Shown here: positions 28,327-36,993 of the stretch, piece by piece | How the letters are laid out: each line of letters starts with the position of its first letter | How positions within the stretch are numbered: the first letter of the stretch is position 1 | Assembly (NCBI RefSeq): GCF_040683095.1 | Contig: NZ_JBFBCI010000011.1 | Location: forward strand, 93,354 to 157,353 | Origin: Sphaerisporangium sp040683095 | GTDB lineage: Bacteria; Actinomycetota; Actinomycetes; Streptosporangiales; Streptosporangiaceae | Reading direction: 5' to 3' | DNA length: 64,000 bases | Notes under the pieces: model-generated | Told to the model about the DNA's origin: nothing | Database searches by the model: none | Seen by the model: only the letters and a program-made list of their open reading frames with translations | Translations under genes and position numbers: made by a program

Positions 28327-28515
28327 TCTGCCCACCTTATTCGGAATCTGAACGTGTTCGACATCGGGTGCCGGTCTCACCGCCCCCGCGGGGACGGCGT
28401 GATCGGACGTCATCCGCGTCTACACACGTGGCGGGCCCTGTCAAGCCACGATAGGAACTCGGTCAACGGTAGCAACGCCTCGCCCACAGGTCATAGAGCG
28501 GGCCGCCCGTGATCT

Positions 28516-28527
28516 CTACCTTGGTAG
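28516..28527. promoter_or_regulatory. Short perfect palindrome between menF and the SGNH hydrolase gene
   Basis: CTACCTTGGTAG is a perfect 12-base palindrome about 45 bases before the hydrolase start and within the divergent intergenic region; it could be an operator, but its binder is unknown. Confidence 0.3.
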
Positions 28528-28570
28528 CCGATCTTTTGCTCAGGATCGATCGTCCCAGATAGAGGTGACC

Positions 28571-29473
28571 ATGGTCGGAAAGATCGCGTTGGTCCTGGCC
28601 GCCGCGGTGGTGTGCGCCCCCCTGACGGCCGTCGCGGCGGCGGCCGATCCGGTGCCCCCGGTGATGGCGGCGCTCGGCGATTCGATCAGCGCGGGCTTCA
28701 ACGCCTGCGGCTGGTACGTCCCCTGCGCCTCGCGGTCGTGGTCGTCCGGGGACGACGCCGGCGTCAACAGCCACTACCTGCGCATGCTCGCGATCGACCA
28801 GGCCGTCAAGGGGCACAACCTGAACTTCGCCGTGCCCGGGTCCACCAGCGCCGAGCTGGCCGCCCAGGCCGAGAAGGCCGTGGCGGCCAAGGCGGCCTAC
28901 GTCACGATCCTGATCGGCGCGCAGGACGCCTGCGCGGGCGAGGAGTCCAGGATGACGCCCGTCCCGACGTACCGGGCCCGCGTCGAGCGGGCCCTGGCCG
29001 TGCTGGCCCCCACGGGCGCGAAGGTCTTCGCCGCGAGCATCCCCGACATCAAGCGGCTGTGGCGCCTGGGCAAGGACAACGTCGTGGCCCGCTCGTTCTG
29101 GGCGATCGGCCACATCTGCCCGGCGATGCTGGCCCGCGCGTCCTCCGCCGCCAAGAAGGACCGGGCCCGCCGCGACCGCGTCCGCGAGCGGGTGCGCGAC
29201 TACAACGAGGCGCTGGCCGAGGCGTGCGCCGCGTACGGGCCCGGGTGCAGGACCGACGGCGGCGCCGTGTTCGCCTACCCCTTCACGCTGGACGAGGTCA
29301 GCAAGTGGGACTTCTTCCACCCCAACGCCGACGGCCAGCAGGCGCTCGCCCGGGCGACGTTCAAGGCCGGTTTCCCGTGGGACCCCGGAACGCTCACCCG
29401 CGAGCCGCTCGCCTCCGGCGCCAGGGCCGGTAGCCGGCATCCGGCGGGGGCAAGGAACCGGTCGCGATCGTGA
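28571..29473 (+). CDS. Secreted SGNH/GDSL hydrolase
   Basis: A 300-residue exported esterase/lipase-like enzyme. The signal peptide (MVGKIALVLAAAVVCAPLTAVAAAA) is followed by block I MAALGDSISAG with the nucleophilic Ser, block II/III region NFAVPGSTSAELAAQ, block IV-like ILIGAQDACAG and block V WDFFHPNADGQQALA with catalytic Asp/His. Six or more Cys residues suggest disulfides, as in the Streptomyces lipase group. The substrate is unknown. ATG at 28571 follows AGAGGTGACC. The C-terminal 30 residues are basic and low complexity. Confidence 0.85.
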   Translation: MVGKIALVLAAAVVCAPLTAVAAAADPVPPVMAALGDSISAGFNACGWYVPCASRSWSSGDDAGVNSHYLRMLAIDQAVKGHNLNFAVPGSTSAELAAQAEKAVAAKAAYVTILIGAQDACAGEESRMTPVPTYRARVERALAVLAPTGAKVFAASIPDIKRLWRLGKDNVVARSFWAIGHICPAMLARASSAAKKDRARRDRVRERVRDYNEALAEACAAYGPGCRTDGGAVFAYPFTLDEVSKWDFFHPNADGQQALARATFKAGFPWDPGTLTREPLASGARAGSRHPAGARNRSRS

Positions 29474-29517
29474 GCGGATACGAGCGAACGCATGTTTTGA
29501 TGACGGCGTGAGGCCAG

Positions 29518-29643
29518 GCTGAGTGGGGGCGGTCGCAGGGAATTCACCCGCAGACCGCCTACCGGTGGTTCCGGGAGGGCAAGATGCCCGTCCCGGCTCG
29601 CCGCCTGCCCACCGGCACGATCGTCGTGGACGCCCCCGCCATC
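29518..29643 (+). mobile_element. IS607-type serine recombinase (TnpA) remnant
   Basis: In the frame entered at about 29518 the sequence reads QAEWGRSQGIHPQTAYRWF and then REGKMPVPARRLPTGTIVVD, the N-terminal MerR-like DNA-binding segment of IS607-family transposases. It lacks a start codon and breaks off after about 40 residues, with no recombinase catalytic domain and no TnpB gene. It is a dead fragment, about 100 bases from the dispersed motif at 29741. Confidence 0.75.
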
Positions 29644-29684
29644 CCGATCGCCACGGGGCCGCACTCGTCCAGCACGATCGGGAT
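29641..29684. repeat. Perfect 10-bp inverted repeat at the break of the IS607 remnant
   Basis: ATCCCGATCG (29641-29650) and CGATCGGGAT (29675-29684) flank a 24-base loop exactly where the TnpA homology ends. It may be a hairpin left by the element or a recombination site. Confidence 0.4.
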
Positions 29685-29740
29685 GTCGGGTGAAGCCCCC
29701 GTCCAGGTCGGAAGTGGGAAGGCGGGGGAGGCGCGTATGT

Positions 29741-29759
29741 GATCTACATTGTAAAGGGC
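29741..29759 (+). repeat. Dispersed motif copy 1 (TGATCTACATTGTAAAGG)
   Basis: TGATCTACATTGTAAAGGG matches copies at 43533 and 57055 (TTGATCTACA-NN-GTAAAGGC). Its centre is the palindrome TACA-T-TGTA. The role could be operator or recombination site. No gene is seen in the surrounding 29700-29860, only an additional GGCGTGG/CCACGCC inverted repeat around 29758-29803. Confidence 0.55.
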
Positions 29760-29865
29760 GTGGCCCGGGTTCACCCCTCCCTGGAGAATCCGCGCCACGC
29801 CAACTCTCACAACGAACCGAGCGCCCGCGCGGTGTCCGAAAGGCGCGGGAACATCGGCGGGACGG

Positions 29866-32800
29866 TCAGGTGCGTGGGGGCAGTGGTGGGACGGCCAGGT
29901 GGGGGCGGCTCGCCGGGCGGGGGGCGTGGGCGGGTTGTTCGGCCAGCCGCTCCAGCGCGACGTCGATCGCGCGCTCCAGCTGGGTGTCCACCCCGCGCGC
30001 GTAGTCCTGCGGGGTGATATCGACCTCGATGTCGGGGTCGGTGCCATAGTTCTCCACGCGCCAGCCGACGTCGTCGAAGGCGAAGGAGAACTCCGGCTGG
30101 GTGGTGACCGTGCCGTCCGCGAGCCGGTGGCGCGGCCAGATGCCGATCACGCCGCCCCAGGTGCGCTTGCCGATGAGCGGGCCGAGGCCGAGCAGTTTGA
30201 AGGTGTGGCTGAAGATGTCGCCGTCGGAGCCGGCGAACTCGTTGGTGATCGCCACCATCGGGCCGCGCGGGGACTCTGAGGGGTAGGCCTCGGGCACGCC
30301 CCAGCGCGGGAAGTCGTACCCCAGCCGCCGCCGGGCGAGCTTCTGCATCAGCAGGCTGGAGACGTTGCCGCCGCCGTTGAACCGGACGTCCACCACCAGG
30401 CCCTCGTGGTCGTACTCGGCCAGGAAGCCCCGGTGGAACTCGGCGTAGCCGTCGACGCCCATGTCGGGGATGTGGATGTAGCCGACCCGGCCGCCGGTGC
30501 GCTCGTGGGTGCGCCGCCGGTTGGCCTCCACCCAGTCGCGGTAGCGGGCGGGCTGCTCGTCGGCGATCGCCTTGACGGTGACGCGCCGCGGCGGGGCGTC
30601 ACCGCGGCGGATGGTCAGCTCGACCTCCTGGCCGGCCTGGTTGACCAGTAGCCGCGCCGGGCCGTCGGGGCCCTCGACGGGCCGCCCGTTGATCGCCACG
30701 ACGGTGTCGCCGGGCCGCACGTCCAGGCCGGGGCGGTTGAGCGGGGAGGTGGCGTCCGGGTCCCACGGGTCGCCGCGGACGATGGCGGCGATGGTGTGCG
30801 CGCCGTCGGCGTAGGACCAGTCGACGCCGAGCTTGCCCTGGGAGTAGTGCGGCCGGGGGCGGTACTCGCCGCCGCTCTCGTAGGCGTGGGAGGTGCCGAG
30901 CTCGCCCTGCACCTCCCACAGCAGGTCGGAGAACTCGCCGCGGGTGCCCACCCGGTCGACCAGGGGCAGGTAGCGGTCGTAGACGGCGTCCCAGTCGATG
31001 CCGGACATGTCGTCGGCCCAGAAGTGCTCGCGCTGGAGCCGCCAGGCCTCGCGGAACATCTGCCGCCATTCGGCGTCGGGGCTGACCGACACCTTGACGC
31101 GGTCCAGGTCGATCCAGCCGCCGGCCCTGCTCGGGGAGTCGTCGTCGGAGGGGGACTCGCCGGCCTTGATCACCCGCAGGCGGTGTCGCGCGCGGTACAG
31201 CAGGGTGGTGCCGTCCCGGCCGAGCTGGAACTCGGTGACGCCCGAGACCAGGGTCTCCAGCTTCTGCCGGGTCAGGTCGTAGGCCTGCAGGGTGCCGGTG
31301 ACCGGGTCGGCGTAGTCGTCGCCGCGGCTGCCCTCGACGGGGGAGGAGGTGAACAGCACCTTGTCCTTCATGGCGGCCACGCTGTCGTAGCGGCCCTCGG
31401 CGACCGGGAAGGCGACGACGCGGCGGTCGATGCCGTCGAAGTCGATGCGCAGGCGCGGGCCGTCCGGATCGTCCTGCGCGGCGGATCCGGCGGCGTCCTG
31501 CGCCCCGTCCGGGCCTGCGGGGGCCTGCTTGTCGGAGTCGTCGCCCTTGCCCCCGACCGTCCCCTTGTCCGTGCCTTTGCCGTCGCCGTCCTTGCCGCCG
31601 TCGCCGGACAGGGGTTTCGGCTCGGGGACGAAGGGCGAGCCGACGTCGGCGCGCAGCGCCACCGCGTACGGGCGGGTGCCGAGCGGGAAGCCGAGGTCGA
31701 ACTGCAGCTCGTCGCGGACCGGGTTGAAGACGCGTTCCCCGATGAAGTACAGGTAGCGGCCCTCGGGGTCGAAGGCGGGCGCGCGGTCGCGCAGCACCGG
31801 CCGGGTGGCGAGGCGGGACTCGCCGGTGGCGAGCTCGTACACGCGGATCGCGGTGGTCTGCGCGGACTCGGGGCGGGTGTAGGCGAGCCAGTCGCCGGCC
31901 GGGGACCACGCGGGGTCCTCGATGCGGCCGAAGCCGCTGCGGTCGGCGACGGTCAGCGTGGCCTCCCCGCCGGCGGGCAGGTCGACGACCAGCAGCTCGT
32001 TGCGGTGGTTGGTCAGCGCGACGCGGTCGGCCGCGGGTGAGACGGTCAGGGAGATCGCGCGCCCGGTGTCCAGGTGGTCCAGGCGCAGGGGGGTGGCGCT
32101 GCCGTCGGCGGTGAGCACGATCAGCACCTCGCGGTCGCCCTCGTCGCTGGCGGCGGCCACCAGGCGTTCGGCGTCCTTCAGCCAGGTCAGCAGGCGGTAG
32201 CGGACGCCGTCGGGCTCGCCGTGCTGGCGGACCGGGCCCTCCCAGCCGGCGAAGGAGTAGGCCTTGCCGCGGGTGGTGATGGCCAGGCCGCTGCCGTCGG
32301 GGGACAGGGTGGCGCTGTCGAGGTAGTGGGCGGCGGGGACGAACCTGCGGTTGCGCTGGGTGCGCGGGCTGCCCAGCCGCATGTGCACGCGGCGGGCCTC
32401 GCCGTCGTCGGGGTCCAGGACGTACAGCTCGGCGCCTGCGTGGTAGACCAGGCGCCGGCCGTCGCCGGAGAGGTTGCGGGCGTAGTAGTCGGCGTGGTCG
32501 GTGTGGCGGCGCAGGTCCTGGCCCTCGGGGGTGCAGGAATAGACGTTGCCGACGCCCTCGTGGTCGGACAGGAAGTAGACGCGCTCGCCGGCCCAGCAGG
32601 GGGAGGCGAGGTTGCCGGCCAGGGTGATCAGGCGGGTGAACTCGCCGCCGCCGTCGCTGTCCACCCACAGGTCGCCGACGGTGCCGCCGCGGTAGCGCTT
32701 CCAGCGGGCGGGGTCGGCGGTGTTGCGGCCGAGGACGACCGCCCCGCCCGGGCCGTAGGAGACGGTGTTGGCGGGGCCGTAGGGCAGGCGCTCGCGGACG

Positions 32801-33165
32801 CCGGTCGCCGGGTCGACGCGGTGCAGCCAGCGGCGGCGGCCGATGGGCTGGGCCTCGTCGCTGGCGTAGACGATCGCGCCGCCGGGGTCCCAGCCGGTGA
32901 CGGTGCACATGGCGTCGTCGTAGGTCATCCGGCGCCCGGCGCCGCCCTCGGCGGGCATGACGTAGACCTCTTCGGGGCCTTCCTCCCGCCCGACGTAGGC
33001 GATCTGGGTGCCGCCGGGGGAGAAGCGGGGATATCCGGCCTCGGCGACCCCGGCGGTCAGGCGAAAGGCGCGGCCGCCGGCGGCGGGCACCATCCAGAGA
33101 TCGTCTTCGGAGGCGAAGACGATCTCGTCACCGAAGATCGTGGGGAAGCGGGCGTATGCGGACAT
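29866..33165 (-). CDS. Tricorn-like S41 family serine protease
   Basis: A 1,099-residue protein with the architecture of bacterial tricorn protease homologues. Two beta-propeller blocks of WD40/TolB-like repeats (about 1-310 and 315-690) contain TAGVAEAGYPRFSPGGTQIAY and EDPAWSPAGDWLAY, with a Gly/Asp/Lys-rich linker inserted near 530-580. A C1 helical domain precedes a PDZ (about 800-880, VVAINGRPVEGPDGPARLL) and the tail-specific-protease core. Ser759-His760 (LGTSHAYES) and nucleophile Ser980 (NEFAGSDGDIF) match tricorn's catalytic residues. No signal peptide, so cytoplasmic peptide degradation downstream of the proteasome or Clp is likely. ATG at 33165. Confidence 0.92.
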   Translation of the reverse strand: MSAYARFPTIFGDEIVFASEDDLWMVPAAGGRAFRLTAGVAEAGYPRFSPGGTQIAYVGREEGPEEVYVMPAEGGAGRRMTYDDAMCTVTGWDPGGAIVYASDEAQPIGRRRWLHRVDPATGVRERLPYGPANTVSYGPGGAVVLGRNTADPARWKRYRGGTVGDLWVDSDGGGEFTRLITLAGNLASPCWAGERVYFLSDHEGVGNVYSCTPEGQDLRRHTDHADYYARNLSGDGRRLVYHAGAELYVLDPDDGEARRVHMRLGSPRTQRNRRFVPAAHYLDSATLSPDGSGLAITTRGKAYSFAGWEGPVRQHGEPDGVRYRLLTWLKDAERLVAAASDEGDREVLIVLTADGSATPLRLDHLDTGRAISLTVSPAADRVALTNHRNELLVVDLPAGGEATLTVADRSGFGRIEDPAWSPAGDWLAYTRPESAQTTAIRVYELATGESRLATRPVLRDRAPAFDPEGRYLYFIGERVFNPVRDELQFDLGFPLGTRPYAVALRADVGSPFVPEPKPLSGDGGKDGDGKGTDKGTVGGKGDDSDKQAPAGPDGAQDAAGSAAQDDPDGPRLRIDFDGIDRRVVAFPVAEGRYDSVAAMKDKVLFTSSPVEGSRGDDYADPVTGTLQAYDLTRQKLETLVSGVTEFQLGRDGTTLLYRARHRLRVIKAGESPSDDDSPSRAGGWIDLDRVKVSVSPDAEWRQMFREAWRLQREHFWADDMSGIDWDAVYDRYLPLVDRVGTRGEFSDLLWEVQGELGTSHAYESGGEYRPRPHYSQGKLGVDWSYADGAHTIAAIVRGDPWDPDATSPLNRPGLDVRPGDTVVAINGRPVEGPDGPARLLVNQAGQEVELTIRRGDAPPRRVTVKAIADEQPARYRDWVEANRRRTHERTGGRVGYIHIPDMGVDGYAEFHRGFLAEYDHEGLVVDVRFNGGGNVSSLLMQKLARRRLGYDFPRWGVPEAYPSESPRGPMVAITNEFAGSDGDIFSHTFKLLGLGPLIGKRTWGGVIGIWPRHRLADGTVTTQPEFSFAFDDVGWRVENYGTDPDIEVDITPQDYARGVDTQLERAIDVALERLAEQPAHAPRPASRPHLAVPPLPPRT

Positions 33166-33213
33166 CGATCCTCGCGTTCGGGGGGACGGGGGTTTCCATG
33201 ATCAGGCACCCGG

Positions 33214-33239
33214 GCCGTTCACGTCGAGACGTGAACGGC
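33214..33239. promoter_or_regulatory. Perfect 12-bp inverted repeat upstream of the tricorn-like gene
   Basis: GCCGTTCACGTC and GACGTGAACGGC are separated by two bases (GA), about 50 bases upstream of the S41 start. On the plus strand it is followed by TCTCTT, so it could be a terminator, but no plus-strand gene ends there; an operator in the protease promoter is at least as likely. Confidence 0.45.
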
Positions 33240-33418
33240 TCTCTTCGCCGCGAAGGGAAACCACGTACCCGGCGAATACGGTCATATAGCACGAAAAGCT
33301 AACACGGCCGTACGCCGGTCCGGCGGCGGGTGCCTGAACAGGGACCTGCCCGTGAACCGGGGATCACCGGGTCCGCCCTGAGGGGCGGGCGGACGGCCAG
33401 GGGCGATGCCCGGTCAGG

Positions 33419-33556
33419 TCATCGGGCCTCGTCGGGCCGCGCCTCGCGCTTGTCCTCGTCCTCGCGTTTATTCTGCTTGGTCTCGCGTGTGGCCTTGATG
33501 GCCGCTTTCTTGGCCTTTCCGGTGGCCTTGGCGGACTTCTTTCGTGTTCCGGCCAT
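33419..33556 (-). CDS. Small basic protein, 45 residues
   Basis: Starts MAGTRKKSAKATGKAKKAA and ends REDEDKREARPDEAR: a Lys/Arg/Ala-rich N-terminal half and a mixed-charge C-terminal half, without Cys or a membrane segment. GGGGGGAAAC precedes the ATG. The composition resembles small nucleoid- or ribosome-associated proteins, but no family is recognised. An unusually AT-rich stretch (33570-33660) lies upstream and probably contains its promoter. Confidence 0.5.
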   Translation of the reverse strand: MAGTRKKSAKATGKAKKAAIKATRETKQNKREDEDKREARPDEAR

Positions 33557-33662
33557 GTTTCCCCCCGAACGCATGGGTCTGCTATTGCATGACAATGCAC
33601 CATAAAGCGTGCATCACGGGCATTAAATACCCATCACCGCAGCCAATCACCCATATGTCTAT

Positions 33663-33911
33663 TTAAGGGGGGTTGATCGTCCACTCGAACGGGACGCGGC
33701 CGGCCGCCGGCACCCGGTTGATGATCGAGCGGGCCTGGATCTCGTAGAAGGTCATGCCCCGGAACTCCGGGGTGTCGAATCGTTTGGCGACCACGCCGCG
33801 GGCGATCGGCGGCACGGCCGGGGCGCCCGGGGCCGGGCCCGCAGGCCCGCAGGCCGGTGAGGGCTCTGAGGACTCCGGCGGGCCGGTCAGGCGCAGGTTG
33901 TCCCAGCGCAT
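33663..33911 (-). pseudogene. N-terminal fragment of an Rv2578c-family radical SAM protein
   Basis: From ATG 33911 the frame reads MRWDNLRLTGPPESSEP, a Pro/Ala spacer, then KRFDTPEFRGMTFYEIQARS and VPFEWTINPP, and stops. In the Rv2578c/SplB-like radical SAM family the last segment continues TINPYRGCxHxCxYC, the iron-sulfur cluster motif. Here the gene ends exactly before it, at the edge of an AT-rich stretch, so the enzyme core is missing. It is an inactivated remnant or a breakpoint of a rearrangement. Confidence 0.7.
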
Positions 33912-34048
33912 GAGCTTGATTAGAACAGGCATTCGACTGAGATCGCAACTCCCGGAACCGCCGGGCAAAAGGGGTTCAACAAATGGCTAAAGATCTTCAT
34001 GATGGGGAGAAACGTCGTCACACCGCTTGCGTTGCCGGGAGGTTAGGC

Positions 34049-34327
34049 ATGGCCTGGTCGCAGGACGAGGAGCGAATGCTTGCCCAGATCGAGAGTTATC
34101 TCACCGATGACGACCCCAGGCTCGCCGCCCGGCTGGAGTCGTTCAACGAGCGCGTGGTGCGCAAAGAGGCCGGCGACCGCAAGCGCGCCGCCCGCGCCCG
34201 CCGCCGCCGCAGACGTCCGAGCAGGTCGACCATCATCATCCTGGTGAGCTGGCTGCTGATCGCCACGCTCATCGCGACGCTGCTGATCATGGTGTTCCGC
34301 GGCGACGCGGCGGCCCTGCCCATGTGA
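34049..34327 (+). CDS. DUF3040 family membrane protein
   Basis: A 92-residue protein with the DUF3040 pattern WSQDEERMLAQIESYLTDDDPRLAARL, a very basic stretch (ARARRRRRRPSRS) and one or two hydrophobic segments (TIIILVSWLLIATLIATLLIMVF). Members are common actinobacterial membrane proteins without assigned function. GGGAGG lies upstream of ATG 34049. Convergent with the PBP gene. Confidence 0.8.
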   Translation: MAWSQDEERMLAQIESYLTDDDPRLAARLESFNERVVRKEAGDRKRAARARRRRRRPSRSTIIILVSWLLIATLIATLLIMVFRGDAAALPM

Positions 34328-34372
34328 CACCCGGGCCCGTGCGAGCCGGTCCGCGCCCGTGGGCCGCGGGGG

Positions 34373-36007
34373 TCAGCCGGGAAGGCCCCGTAGGAAGCGG
34401 GCGGCGACCGGGGCGGCCACCGCGCCGCCCATGCCTCCGGCCTCGACCACCACGGCGAAGGCGACCTCGCCGCGGAAGCCGATGAACCAGGCGTGGGAGT
34501 CGAGCTTGGGCCCCGTGCCGAACTCCGCGGTGCCCGTCTTGCCCGCGGTGCCGGCCGGGAGCCCGGCGCCCTTGGCCGTCCCCTCGTTCACCACCGCCGC
34601 CATCATGGCGCGCAGCTTCTCGGCGACCCCGGCCGGCAGTTCCTGCGGCTGGGCCTTCTGCGCCAGCGAGGGCACCAGCGTCGGCGGGCGCCAGGTGCCG
34701 TCGGCCACGGCCGCGGCGACGCCCGCCATCACCAGCGGGCTGGCGGTGATGCGGCCCTGCCCGAACGACTCGGCCGCCAGGTCGGCGAGCCCGGTGGGCC
34801 TGGGCATGCTGCCCTTGGTGGCCGGGACGCCGATGGCGAGCGGCTGGTTGAAGCCCATCATGGTGGCGAACCGCTGGAGCCCGCCGCCGTTCAGGTGCTC
34901 GGCGGCCAGGGGGGCGAAGGTGGTGTTGCAGGAGTGGGCGTAGGAGTCCTGGAAGGTCAGCGAGCCGAAGGACTCGTGGTCGGAGTTGCGGATGGGCAGC
35001 CCGCCGACGTTGACCTGCTTGGGGCAGGTGACCTTCTGCGCGGGGGTGAGCCCCTCGGCGAGCAGGCCGGCCGCGGTGACGGTCTTGAACGTCGACCCGG
35101 GCGGGTAGCGGCCGTCCAGCGCCCGGTTGAAGCCGCCCTGGTTGTTGACCACGGCGAGGATCTCGCCGGTGACCGGGCGGATCGCCACCAGGGAGGTGGG
35201 CTTGTCCAGGTCACGGACGGCGGCGGCCGCGGCGCGCTGCACCCCCGGATCCAGGCTCGTGCGCACCGGCTTACCGGGGGAGCCCTCGATCGTCTTCAGC
35301 GTGTGCAGGGTCTTCTTGGAGCCGTCGGTCACCACGATGCGGGTGGTCGGCACCCCGGCCAAATCCTTCTGGAAGGTCTCCTGGAGCCCTCCCCTGCCGA
35401 CCGGGTCGCCCGCCTTGTAGGCGGAGCCGAGCTTGGCGACGTCCTTGGCGGTGGCCTTGTCCAGGTAGCCGGCGAGCTGCTGCACCGAGCCGCCGGCGCC
35501 GGTGCCGTCGATGCGGGCCCCGGAGGCGTCCTCGATCGCGGCGCGCTGCGGCCAGGTGGTCTTCAGGGCCAGGTGGGTGGAGCCGGTCAGCGCCGGGTGC
35601 ACGGCGGCGGGCGTCCAGGCGACCTTCCAGTGGCGGTCGGTCACCACCAGGTCCAGGGAGCCGGTGTAGGTCCACCGGCCGATGTTCTTCAGCGTGAGCG
35701 TGGCGGTGTAGGCGGCCTTGGCGCGGTCGTCCCCGGTCTCGGTGACCGGGCCCAGCCGCACGGCGGTGCGGGTGGCGCCGAGGTTCTTGACCGGCTCGGC
35801 GTAGGCGGCCTCGAACCCGCTCGCCGGGGCTGCCAGTTCGGCGCGCATGGCCGTCAGGTCGCCGCGGGACCAGGCGGCGCTGAAGCGGGCCGCCGTCTCG
35901 GCCGCGCTGCCCCGCGTGTGCAGCACGTAGTAGGCGCCACCGGCCGAGGCGCCGGCGACCAGCACGGTCGCGACGGACGTGATCGCGATGATACGGCCGC
36001 GCCGCAC
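34373..36007 (-). CDS. Penicillin-binding transpeptidase (class B, NTF2-like N-terminal domain)
   Basis: A 544-residue protein with one membrane anchor (about residues 6-29), an NTF2-like MecA_N-type domain (about 35-150), a dimerisation segment and a transpeptidase domain. The penicillin-binding motifs are SxxK in PPGSTFK (Ser305), SxN in HSCNT and KTG in GKTGTAEF (Lys490). This resembles PbpA/PBP2a-like class B enzymes that crosslink peptidoglycan at the outer membrane face. It is not in a division cluster here. ATG at 36007; the NTF2-like part is also typical of antibiotic-tolerant PBPs, but resistance cannot be inferred. Confidence 0.9.
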   Translation of the reverse strand: MRRGRIIAITSVATVLVAGASAGGAYYVLHTRGSAAETAARFSAAWSRGDLTAMRAELAAPASGFEAAYAEPVKNLGATRTAVRLGPVTETGDDRAKAAYTATLTLKNIGRWTYTGSLDLVVTDRHWKVAWTPAAVHPALTGSTHLALKTTWPQRAAIEDASGARIDGTGAGGSVQQLAGYLDKATAKDVAKLGSAYKAGDPVGRGGLQETFQKDLAGVPTTRIVVTDGSKKTLHTLKTIEGSPGKPVRTSLDPGVQRAAAAAVRDLDKPTSLVAIRPVTGEILAVVNNQGGFNRALDGRYPPGSTFKTVTAAGLLAEGLTPAQKVTCPKQVNVGGLPIRNSDHESFGSLTFQDSYAHSCNTTFAPLAAEHLNGGGLQRFATMMGFNQPLAIGVPATKGSMPRPTGLADLAAESFGQGRITASPLVMAGVAAAVADGTWRPPTLVPSLAQKAQPQELPAGVAEKLRAMMAAVVNEGTAKGAGLPAGTAGKTGTAEFGTGPKLDSHAWFIGFRGEVAFAVVVEAGGMGGAVAAPVAARFLRGLPG

Positions 36008-36190
36008 GAAGCCCCCCGGTGTCTCGACGTCGGCACGAGCTTAGCGCGGCCGGTGCGCCGGCCGCGGGGGACGCCGGAAACGGTGCTGGTCACCGCCTCG
36101 CCGGGCGGCGATCCAGACCGCGGGTCCAGAGCGCGGGGTCCAGAGCCCGGTCCGCGGGGCACGCGGCGGTACAGGCCGCCGGGCGCGGCC

Positions 36191-36853
36191 TCAGGCCGCG
36201 CGCCGCGGCGCCTCCTTGAGGCTCTGGGCGTAGGCCGGGACGTACTGCTGGCCCGACAGGCGCTGGATGGCCTTCATGACCTCGTCGGTCACCGCCCGCC
36301 GGTCCTGGGCGCGGCCCGGGTCGCCGGTGAAGGTGAGGGGCTCGCCGATGCGGACGCCGATCTTGCCGATGCGCGGCACCGTCGCCCCCGGCGGCAGCAC
36401 GCGGTCGGTGTTGACCATCGCCACCGGGACCACCGGGACCCCGGCCGTCAGCGCCAGCCACGCCACGCCGATCTTGCCGCGGTACAGCCGCCCGTCGGGG
36501 GAGCGGGTGCCCTCGGGGTAGATGCCGAACAGCTCGCCGCCCTTGAGCACCCGCAGGGCGGTGTCGAGCATGACCTGGGCCGCGGCGGCGCTCTCGCGGT
36601 CGATGGCCACCTGGCCGGTGCCGCGCATGAACATGGCCATCAGCCGGTTGCCGGTGAAGTACTCCGACTTGGCGACGAAGGTGACCTGCCGGGGCAGCAT
36701 CAGCGGCAGGAACACCGAGTCGAGGATCGACAGGTGGTTGGAGGCCAGGAGCGCCGCGCCCGAGGTGGGGACGTTGTGGGCCCCGGTCACCTCGGGCCGC
36801 CACAGCAGCCGCAGGAACGGACTGCTGACCATCTTGGTGATGCGATACAGCAC
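36191..36853 (-). CDS. 1-Acyl-sn-glycerol-3-phosphate acyltransferase (PlsC-like)
   Basis: A 220-residue acyltransferase of phospholipid synthesis. Motif I is SNHLSILDSVFLP (NHx4D type), motif II TGNRLMAMFMRG, motif III FGIYPEGTRSPDG and motif IV GVPVVPVAMVN. GTG at 36853 is chosen because GGGAGAG lies six bases upstream; the frame is open further up. A hairpin and a structured-RNA candidate occupy the 100-250 bases upstream on the same strand and may form its leader. Confidence 0.87.
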   Translation of the reverse strand: MLYRITKMVSSPFLRLLWRPEVTGAHNVPTSGAALLASNHLSILDSVFLPLMLPRQVTFVAKSEYFTGNRLMAMFMRGTGQVAIDRESAAAAQVMLDTALRVLKGGELFGIYPEGTRSPDGRLYRGKIGVAWLALTAGVPVVPVAMVNTDRVLPPGATVPRIGKIGVRIGEPLTFTGDPGRAQDRRAVTDEVMKAIQRLSGQQYVPAYAQSLKEAPRRAA

Positions 36854-36946
36854 GGACTCTCCCGGTGTGCGAACGGCCAATGACCACCATACGGCCCCGG
36901 GGGGAAACGATGTGTTACGGGAGCGCACAAACTGTTACATCCGCCG

Positions 36947-36993
36947 ACAACGAAAGCGCCCCGCGAGACGGGCTCGCGGGGCGCTTTCGTTGT
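36947..36993 (-). terminator. 21-bp perfect hairpin upstream of the plsC-like gene
   Basis: Positions 36947-36967 and 36973-36993 are exact reverse complements (ACAACGAAAGCGCCCC... / ...GGGGCGCTTTCGTTGT) with a 5-base loop. On the minus strand it directly follows the RNA candidate at 36994-37099, so it is best read as its terminator or as an attenuator for the acyltransferase. There is no long T-tract beyond the arm itself. Confidence 0.65.
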
